From NCBI RefSeq assembly GCF_003144195.1, contig NW_020289997.1:124001-188000 (forward strand): DNA of 64,000 bases, in the 5' to 3' direction. A model generated the notes under the pieces. It made no database searches. It saw nothing but the letters and a program-made list of their open reading frames with translations, and had not been told where the DNA came from. The translations under genes and the position numbers were made by a program. Of the stretch, positions 55,695 to 64,000 are shown piece by piece. Source of the DNA: Ceraceosorus guamensis (lineage: Eukaryota > Basidiomycota > Exobasidiomycetes > Ceraceosorales > Ceraceosoraceae). How positions within the stretch are numbered: the first letter of the stretch is position 1; every line of letters starts with the position of its first letter.

Positions 55695-57836
55695 ACAGTC
55701 TTCACTCCTCGTACACTTGGCTTCGCCGCGTCACCCTCTGCGCGCCAAATCTACATCATAGAGACTCTTCGGGCTTGCTGCACTCAAATTGTAGACTACC
55801 ACATCGCGCCTAATCCATTCTAGACAATTCGCGGTCCAGCAATGACGAGGAGGGATAGAGCTTGGCAGTGCTCAGTATTCAGGAGTATCAATCGAAGCAC
55901 CTACGAGACCTAGGCGGTCTCATGAGCCTATCATCTCCTCCGCGCCACCACGCATGCGTGGCGCAACAGCACAGCAGCGTAAGACGAGATGCACCGATAC
56001 GCTTTACTCGAAGCCGGACCGGCTCAAAGTCGCTTTTGGGCAGTGTCAATCGCAGATCAATCGGCAGCGTGTAGCTACCGCTGCGAACGTGGCTCTCGAC
56101 ATAGGATGCTCGTCCCACGTCTGGCCTCTGCATTCGCGAGTCGCGAGTCGTGAGTCGTGAGTACAGCAGGACGTGATCGAGGCGCGCGCTCATCCACGTA
56201 CAGATTCCATACCCAATACTGGAGCGACGAGCAGCCCAGCTTGCCTTCCGTGTTCTAAAGCTGTGCCACTTTATATCTCGGACACTGCTCGCTCGCGCTC
56301 CTAGCTGAGCCTGATGAGGCTGCCTCGAGCTCAATCTTGTATCCTCAACTTCTCGCGGTAGGCCCATCGACCTCCACAACTCTCGAGTCACGAGTGCTGT
56401 TGAAGGTCGAGCGCTCTGTGCCGCAAATAGAAAAGATCGTGCATGACGCGTGTGTGCTGGAGCGCAGGTGGGATGCAAGACTCGGCCGCGAGACCGTTGA
56501 GCGCGTGCAGCAGCAGCAGCTGCGCATGGCCGATGCTGATGGGATGGTCGGCAATTAAGCGAGACTTAGCGGATCGACGCCGGCGGCATCCATCTGCGTA
56601 TACGCGGTATGGGTATGCGTGCGTGCGTGCCTCCTTGCTTGCGTGAATCATCACGAATCACATGCCTCTCGAGCATGCAGATATATAGATGCACTCGCGC
56701 GCAGGCTGCTGCCGGCCTTCGTTTCCACCGCCCCTGCGCGCGGTACTCACTCCGATCTGGAATTGCTGTTGATACAGACGGGAGTCTCGTCCTCTCCATC
56801 CGAGTGCCCTCACGGGCTTTGATCGCTCGTGGGACGTTCGCCGGCAGGAGCTAGATTCGTGATGATTGCGATTGTCTGGCGTTGAGCGCGGCGCGACGCC
56901 GCGCTGCACGCAGGCCGCTCGGCCACAAGCTTCGGCACTCCAGCAACGAAAGCGACGGATTCGTTGAGACTTCGCAAGTAAGGAGCTGCGTGCACACCGA
57001 CTACTCACGACTGTACTCACACTGTACCTAGCACATCCGGCTTGATCTCTACATGACCCTGTCAGCGCCGTCGGACTGTGCACAGACCACACAACAACCG
57101 TCCCTCTCAAAGTGCCAACACTCATGGACCCCCTTGTGGTCGGTATGTTGCAATCGAGTGTCAGGCTCGGGTGGCATGTGCAGCATGCGCCCTCACCGCT
57201 CGGCAAGATCACCAGCGTTCCCAGATCTCGTCGAGCATTGGCCGGTGTTATCTGTATGCGCGATACGGAAAGGGCTCCTGCGAGCTTCAGCGCTTACATC
57301 CAACCCATAGCGCACACCAAAGCCAAATGCGTCTTTATCAATGAGCAGTCAAAAGTCCGCGCCCGCTCCAAGCCGTCCATATCGGTTCACCCAGACACGC
57401 CGGTAGCAGATGGACTGAATGCACCGAAACTCTCACTTGCTACGCTCAGCTCTGTAGTTTCACCTTGTTCCCAGCACCTGGACTCGATGGCCGACCATCT
57501 CGACGCTCTTTGAACCGAAGAAATTCGGTCCTGTGCAAAGTGCGAACGTGATCTCCCGTCATGCCTAGATCCTACTCACAAGAGACAAGGACGCGCAGAA
57601 CCGGAGGGAGGTACGCGCAGGAGAGTAGAGCAAGTTGCCAGCGATCAGTGGACGAATTCGGGTCTACGCACGACATCCATGGAGGGCCAGGATCAAGACC
57701 AGATGTTTCCTCAAGACACGTCTCGGGCTCCTCGATGTGAGCAAAGAGTACTGCGTCGATCGACCGTCTGTCTCTGATCCTCCTGATGCTGATTCCTTCG
57801 TTGCGAACGGCGCTCAATAGCCGACGTCGCACATCT
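55695..57836. other. Intergenic region, 2.1 kb
   Basis: No supported gene. The 196-codon minus frame (56478-55888) and the 133-codon plus frame (57112-57513) lack any family or splice support. A dense GAGTCG/CGTGAGT cluster lies at 56140-56163, with a TATATAGATG at 56681-56690. Confidence 0.5.
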
Positions 57837-60800
57837 ATGAGCAGCAATCCCTCAGACTCTCCTTCACGCCGTCACGTGTCTTCTCGTCCGAACGAGATCG
57901 AGGTTGTGGTAGAGCACTGCTCAGCCGATGCTCCGCCAATACACGAGGGCTGGCACGAAGATAACCCACACGAGGCTCTGGAGCATGTTCAGGGCCGACG
58001 TGGCGCGTTTGAGGCACCGCCATCTACCCCAGTTGCAGCTGATCACACCTGGAGCGGCTATCCATACATTCTACCCGGGTCAGAAGCACAGCACAGCTCC
58101 ACTACGTTAGCTAGCAACTCGCCCGGCCCATCCAAGGCATTTCTGGCCGACGACGATGCGCAGAGCACCAATGTTGTCGGATTGGCGCATGCAGATGAGC
58201 AGGGAGCCGGGGTGGGCGAGAAACGTCATGAGGGATCTGATTCATCCAGCAACTCTCACTCGGGAGCGGTGCTGTATGCAAGCACGGCAGCACAGCGCTT
58301 CGTGCCACCACTTCTTCTCGCGGTGCCTGTAATTCTAGTCCTACTGCTCACTGCAGGCGCAGCGACGGTGATCATTGCATGGATTGTAGGTCACAAGATG
58401 CCACTTGAATCAGAAGGGGTGCTCTACCTCCGAGAGGGCGACGAGAATGAGCTGGGTCGCTCTTACCACGACAAGACGCTCGGTCCAGAAGCAGTCTTGA
58501 AGTTCGACGAACAGGTGTCGCACCCAGTCACACTCACGTTCACCAGCATAGTCGCCGTTCTGGTCGGATTCAGCGTCGCACCATCCATGTCTCTGGTCGC
58601 GTACTCGCTCGCCGCAGACTGGCTCACGCTGCAAGAAAAGGTTGCCAATAGCGGCAGTGCCGACAAGGTCGAGCAGCTGCCAACTCCGTTGCAGTACGCT
58701 CTCCTCTTGCAAGTGTGCGGCGCCAACAGCTTGGAATCGAGTGAGTCTTCACGCGCGCACAGGGGTCAATTTACTTGTGCGCTCACGAATGCAACGCTAT
58801 TGGATCTCAAAGTTTCCCACAGCGTGAAGCATATGTTCAAGAGCAAGGGCTCCCACGCTTCAGTCCCTAACATGCTACGCAAAGCTGTTGCCTGGCTGAT
58901 TGTCCTGATTGGCCTGACATCTGCGTGTGCTTGGGTGGACTTTTGGCTGCACGAGAGCACTAGGACTGGTGAGCAGTCCATGCGTGCCACTTTCAAGGGG
59001 CATAGGCGCTGACACTTGGTATCTGGCGTTCAGTCTCCGTGGTCGACGTCGACACCTTCACCAGCCGAAAAGGCATGTCATGGTCTCTGAACAGCCATAT
59101 TTGCAATCAGACCGCAGACATGCAGCAGCTCCCGTGCTTGGTCACTCTCCCAGCTGCAGCACAGGTGCCACGCTCAGAGGTCGTCGATGATCGTGCGCGA
59201 AGAGCTTCGAAAGATCTCAATGGACGTCACGAAGACCGCTTGCTTCCGGTTTCAACCCCGCTGCGAAGAGGCGCGGATGAAGGGCTCCCCTTCTTTGGCG
59301 ATGAACACTCGGTCACCGCAGCAGAGGGCTGGCTGGTCGTCAACAATGCTAGCAGAACGCGTCAGATCTCGATGTATCCCGATCCTGAACATCCCATCGC
59401 ACCGCTCGCATATCTGAGTGCATCTCAAATTCGACGTCAAGATATCTTCTCCTCATCGACCTTGGGTATCAGTTCCCAGTGCGAGGTGCTCACTGATGAA
59501 TGCGAGAGCATGGGAACAAACGTGAACTGCAGCAAGGCTGGTCACGCAGAACTGAGCGGCAGCATCGTCCCGACCGACACCAGCTCGTGGGCGTCTCAAA
59601 GCCGCTTCTATCTTCTCGACCAAGCGGGCAAGGCACCGAGAGAGTCAGAAAGTGTACAGGGACCAAAGAGCAATCCCATGGAGCTCTCTGCGCTTGCAAT
59701 CTTCTCCGCTAGTCCAGCACTCTCCGTTAATCAGTCTAGCCTGAAGGCTATCGGAACACCGGCCGGAGGCGCCTCATTTGCTGCCTTCAAGTGCCGAATG
59801 CTCTGGGAAGAGCTGACTTTCAGCTACTTTAATGGCTCTTTCACTCTCGAAAGCCGCAGACCCGCTGATCCGGCGCTAGTGCATGCTCTCGGAGGTCCTT
59901 TCGTCTCCGGCGGTGTCACGGAAGCGACTGTCCTATCCTTGACTCGTCTCACCGACAAGTTATCGCGAGACGAATTTGCTTTCGAATTCGCTAGCGCACT
60001 AGCCTACAGCTCTTTGGCGCTTCCGGCCGGTCTCATGCAAAAGCAGGACGTCGAGGTCAGGGGCTGGCAGCCTGTACTCGCTCAGCAGTACGAGAAAGCG
60101 CCTCTATTCCTCTTCATCGGCCTCCTCTATACACACGCCATAGTAGCGATCATCCTCTTCTTGTGAGTGTCGTAGCTGCCGCTCGAACAGACACACCTGT
60201 TGAGATGGCCCCACCACTCTGCGCAGTTGGGCATGGGGCACATCTTCACAATTGGTCGCGTACAGCGACCCGACGACAGGAGAAGTCAAGGACGTGCCCG
60301 CTGCCGTCCTAGCTCAGCGCCGATTGATCGATCCAACGCACCTCGTCGCGACCCACTTGGGCAATGGCCAGCCGTATGCCAAGAATGTGTCCGGGGGTGC
60401 CGTCGCCGCCTTGATGGGCAATGCAACCGCTGTCGGCCAACCCAGCCGCTTGATAGGTCCAGGCAGTGCATGGAGTCTGAGCACGGGCATCGATGCTGCG
60501 AGCTCCTGCAGCCACTGTGGTCGTTCCGGCTGCTCAGGACAGCCGATCACACGCCAGCAAGCTATCCGTACCACCAAGACCAGTGAGCAGCCAACACCAC
60601 GCGTCCATGCGGGCTAAAGCTAACATTTCCCCCCCTCTCTTTATGACTCGCAGGCTTCTTGGGTCAATTTGAGGAGGCTGTTCATCAAGAAAGGGTTGTT
60701 GTAGGGCTCGAGTCGAGTGGACGGGGATTCGGCGTTTGGAAGCTGTCGAATGCCAAAGGTGCCATCGGCGAGCGCTCCGGAAAGAGGGACAGCATGCTTC

Positions 60801-60994
60801 GCGCCGGCCATGGTACGCACGTAGCTCGAATGCTGCACCATGACAAAGGATCGTCGACCGCCAGCGGTGCTTTTTCCGCTCGAAAAGCAGCTTCTCGTTT
60901 CCGGTCCAGCAAGCGCACTCGCACGCACGCCCTCCGTGACGACACTTTCAATGTGGCTGATCAAAGCTCATCGCAACTTTACGCGACTCCTTGA
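57837..60994 (+). CDS. Four-span basidiomycete membrane protein of unknown function
   Basis: Exons 57837-58740, 58813-58968, 59034-60162, 60227-60582 and 60654-60994; 961 residues. I recognise no named family. The first 155 residues are hydrophilic and Ser/His/Asp-rich. Membrane segments fall at about 157-185, 229-257, 326-345 and 708-732. Between the third and fourth spans lies a 360-residue region with many sequons and paired Cys (CNQTADMQQLPC, CEVLTDEC), suggesting a glycosylated outside domain. The C-terminal 230 residues are hydrophilic with DPTHLVATHLGNGQPY, a Cys-rich CSHCGRSGC, and a basic Ser-rich end. This layout (short TM cluster, large exodomain, final TM, cytosolic tail) recurs in uncharacterised basidiomycete proteins. 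Intron 1 uses a CAAAG acceptor, chosen because it alone keeps frame. Confidence 0.8.
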
Positions 60995-61272
60995 CTCCGC
61001 TTTCTCTGATAGAACAATGACCCTTCTTTCGCGCAAGTCCCCTAAGCCTTTCCACAATTATTACGATCACACGCATTCCCCCGATATGGCGCACCTCACA
61101 CCACAACACTTGACTCCTCCCCATCGTCTTGTCGATCTTGTCGCCTTGTCAACGAATTGCCGCACTTGCATTACGCACACATAGAGCTTCTCAACTCAAG
61201 TACTTCGGTTCCGTCCTTCAACGCACACGACTCAAGGTTTCAAAGCCATCTCATTTGCATCAAATGTTGCGT

Positions 61273-63338
61273 CTACTGTTGGGCAGCAACCAAGCCCGCC
61301 TTGGAGATTGCGTGCTCTCTACTGATCAAATGGCAAGTCTTTTCGACCAGGCCCAGCAATTGACCCATGTCGTTGCTCCACGCATTGAGGTGCTCCGAAG
61401 TCTCCTTTCTCCTCTCAAAGTTGACCACACCAGCAGGCCTGTCAATCTTGGCCCAGACCGTGGCCGAAGTGACAAGTGCAGCGAGTGACTTTTCCGCCTC
61501 CTCCACCGACAGGTCAAGCAAGGTTGCGAGCCTTTCCAGGGTGATCTTGGTGTAGTATTTGCTCACGACGCGAATATTCTGCGATGTCAAAATTTGGGAC
61601 CGGAGTCAAAAACGATGCATCCGGCACAAGTCGACTGCCGTGATCACCGCTGCGTGGCACTCACATGCTCAACGACTCTCTTGTGCAGCTCCTCCCATCT
61701 GTAGTCGCCATCAGCTCCAACAGCAAAGGTAGGCGTTGAGCGCAGAAGAGGTCCGTAGAGCTCCTGGATGCCTGGCCATCTCATCAATTCGGGTGTGGTG
61801 AAGCACTTGAGGAGGTTCCTGTTGTCGTGCAAGAGGGTAGCGACGCTTCAGTTTCAGCTGCCCAAGTCCAGCTTTCTGAGAGACCTTTGCAGACTCACTT
61901 GTGTTCCGGCACCTTGTCCAGCGCCTCGAGCTGCTCGATCCGAGCCATCATGTCGCTTTGCTCGTTGTCATACGGGGACAAGATCAAGAAGACAACGACA
62001 TTCTGCAGGGCTTGTCGAACTTTTTGCTCGTCCACCTTGATCCTTGGGGTGTCAAAGATCGCGTTTTCGTAGCGAGCAACATCAAGATGTTTGCGCTCGT
62101 GTAGGGCATACTTGATCATCAATTCGTAGAACTTCAACTTGAGGTCTTGTTGTCTTCTCTCGTCAAAGAACTTTGTGTTGACTTTGCGCGAGACGATGTT
62201 AGTTCTTGCATAGTCGCCCCTCTCCAAGTTCAAGCGCATTTGCTCGAGAATGAAGTCCGTCTTTTCTCGACGACCCATACTGCCAAATGTCTCCACTGCG
62301 AGCTCCTGCAGAACATCCGCAGCACCCGAGACGTCGCCTTTTGCAGCAAGGATAGAAGCCAAAAGACGCGTGACCCGAGCACGCTCCACCTCTACAAAGA
62401 TCTGTCCAAGTGCATGCAGCAGAAGTGAGGTCGCGTACACATGTGTGTGAGGCCTCACTGGGCAGCCAAATACTCACCTTGCCTTCGGTAACCGTTCTCA
62501 AAGTCTCGATCAGTTTGTGCCTTTGATCCTCCGTCACACCCTGGTCACCGATCGTCTTTGCTTCATCTATCAGCTTGGTGATCTTTGGGTCCTCTGCACC
62601 TTCGCCTTTGTCCTCCAGAGCTTTTTCCTGGCCCGGCTTCCTGTCCCCCTTTTTGGCTTGACCGCTCGCTTCCTTTGCCTGACTCGACGACCCAGGCTTT
62701 TCTCCGTGGATGCTATCTGCCGCCACGTCCTTCATTTCCACGTCACCCTCTTCGTCCTCTGGTCCCTCCTCAGAAGGCACCAAGCTGGAGCCGGGTGGGT
62801 GTAGAAAGTACATGGACAATTGAACCATCTTGGTGACCGCTTGCTTCAGCTGTCCATGCTTGCGGGACAACGAAGAAAGGGTCTCGGAAAGCAGTTGCCA
62901 GTTGGTGGATTTGAGGTCGGGCTTGCTTCGAATGAGCAGCACGGAAAGCAGCAGCAGGCGGGTAGTGGAGCCCAAATCGGCTGCCTGCGGATTGATGAGG
63001 AGTGAGCCTCAAGAGCTGACGAGAGTTGCTTGAATGGGCGCAGTCAGCTTACATTACGAGAGCGCTTCTCCAAGGTGGCAATCTTCTCCAGTGCATCTGT
63101 GAGTTTGCCAGACTACGCATACAGGGCGAGGATAGGTGATCGCATCAGCAAGAGCATGAGTGAGCCCGACTCAGAGCGTTGCTCGCCCAGGAGATGAAGC
63201 GGCGTTGTGCTTGCCTTGCACCCCAAAAGCTTTGCGGCCGTGTTGAAGACTCACCGATGCCAATGATCTGACTTGAGGCTCCAGCTCGTCCACCTCTGGG
63301 GACAAGTCTGCCTCCTGTTTCTTGTCGGTGACGTTCAT
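61273..63338 (-). CDS. RPN5: 26S proteasome lid subunit Rpn5 (PSMD12)
   Basis: Non-ATPase lid scaffold subunit of the 26S proteasome. Exons 63338-63255, 63112-63053, 62984-62478, 62401-61899, 61818-61665 and 61578-61273; 537 residues, longer than the roughly 445-456 of yeast and human. The helical repeat region includes SGKLTDALEKIATLEKRSRN, VERARVTRLLASILAAKGDV, RNLNLERGDY-like turns and FYELMIKYALHERKHLDVAR. A PCI domain follows: LLKCFTTPELMRWPGIQELYG, then NIRVVSKYYTKITLERLATLL, then VNFERRKETSEHLNAWSNDM. The extra length is a Glu/Asp/Lys/Gly-rich insert at about residues 112-182, where homologues have a short loop. Convergent with the membrane protein, 280 bp between stops. A duty in sporulation or COP9, as in some fungi, cannot be judged. 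Confidence 0.95.
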
Positions 63339-64000
63339 GCTGCACCAGTGAGTATCTGTTCCTTGACTGGGTTGGAAGTCTCTGGTCGCTTCAAGTTCAG
63401 CGGGCCAAGGATGGAATGTCAGGCTCGTTGCTTAGGATCGCTACCAGAAAGTAATGTGTCACCATATGATGAAGTTGGACACTCCTCCTTTGAGTCGTGT
63501 GTGCGAGAAGCGTGTGAAGCCTTAGCTGGGTGACAGGTGGGATGATGGCTGATCAGAGGTGGACAGGCTCGGATCCAGAGTCGTCAGTTGTGAGGTTCTT
63601 GGGAAGCTGCTGCTGCATCCTGCCTGACTCCTGCTGGATGCGCGCGCACGGCCTCTTTCTTACGTACTGACTCCACGACTCGTGACCGTTGCTGCACATC
63701 TGCAAGTCTCCCATCGCGATGACGAAGCTCAAAAGGCGCGTGCGCGTTCAAACGATGCTCACGATTCAGATCACGTGCCTGCTTACGACTTTGGGTGGAC
63801 CGAAGCCTACACACACACCGTGAACGCATCTATTATAGCTGGGCCACTCTTGACTATATGAACCGGCCCTCCCTTCCCGGCCACCATACCGGCAAGACTC
63901 CATGACGAATCGCATGCGTCTGTTTGCGATTCCCAAGGTCAGCCTATGCAAAGTCATCCTGAGGGAGCCCGGATCCCATCACTGCTGCGAGAGGTCGGAT
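63339..64000. other. Intergenic, promoter side of RPN5
   Basis: About 660 bp to the window edge; no gene recognised. CGACTCGTGAC-type words near 63673-63686. Confidence 0.5.

Noticed and set aside
55888-56478. 196-codon minus frame in the DIC1-membrane protein gap
   Set aside because: No recognisable domain and atypical composition (many Arg, Cys and Ser from GC-rich DNA).
57112-57513. 133-codon plus frame before the four-span membrane protein
   Set aside because: Looks moderately protein-like but has no family match by eye and does not splice in frame to the next exon.
1-64000. Transposons, virus-like elements, CRISPR arrays, rRNA
   Set aside because: No reverse transcriptase, transposase, integrase or capsid-like frames, no long terminal or inverted repeats, no spaced repeat arrays and no rRNA seen by eye.

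Overview
The window is 64 kb of nuclear DNA from a filamentous or yeast-like fungus, almost certainly a basidiomycete. Genes are packed on both strands. Most are cut by short introns (about 50-250 nt) that begin GTGAGT or GTAAGT, end CAG or TAG, and often carry a CTGAC/CTGAT branch-like site. Intergenic DNA is scattered with short CACGA / TCGTGA words of the kind seen in smut relatives (Ustilaginomycotina). That placement is an inference from style and protein look, not a search. There is no sign of bacterial operons, phage, CRISPR or an obvious transposon. All exon limits below were worked out by hand from splice signals, and reading frames were checked across every junction.

Layout. 0-11 kb: 5' part of methylthioadenosine phosphorylase (-), a chromodomain protein (-), a mitochondrial short/branched-chain acyl-CoA dehydrogenase (-), and a DUF1399/glycine-rich-domain protein (+). 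11.5-17.4 kb: a huge low-complexity RGG-tailed protein (-). 17.4-23.3 kb: a 3.2-kb gene-free stretch, a small Ala/Phe-rich orphan gene with a (CT)33 intron (+), and an 88-bp tandem array broken by an assembly gap. 23.3-27.5 kb: an aldo/keto reductase and an aldehyde dehydrogenase, head to tail (-). 27.5-31.4 kb: 4 kb without a recognisable gene. 31.4-38.7 kb: a secreted two-module protein with Kex2-type sites (+), SEC13 (-), RFC4 (+) and an alpha/beta hydrolase carrying the full fluoroacetate-dehalogenase residue set (+). 39.4-42.6 kb: a conserved fungal type II membrane protein with a 5-nt microexon (+). 44-49.4 kb: two transporters, Nramp and a nucleobase permease (+). 50-55.7 kb: a DUF1917/UPF0696-like protein (+), a GST (-), an intron-containing tRNA-Val(CAC) (-) and the mitochondrial dicarboxylate carrier DIC1 (+). 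57.8-63.3 kb: a four-span membrane protein (+) and the proteasome lid subunit RPN5 (-), convergent.

Most genes are unrelated housekeeping functions (replication, COPII/nuclear pore, proteasome, salvage, redox, transport). No biosynthetic cluster is evident. The most unusual items are the duplicated Kex2-type secreted protein (31465-32783), the 5-nt microexon (40409-40413), the defluorinase-like hydrolase (37324-38646), the unresolved 88-bp tandem array (22139-22484) and the orphan gene beside it.
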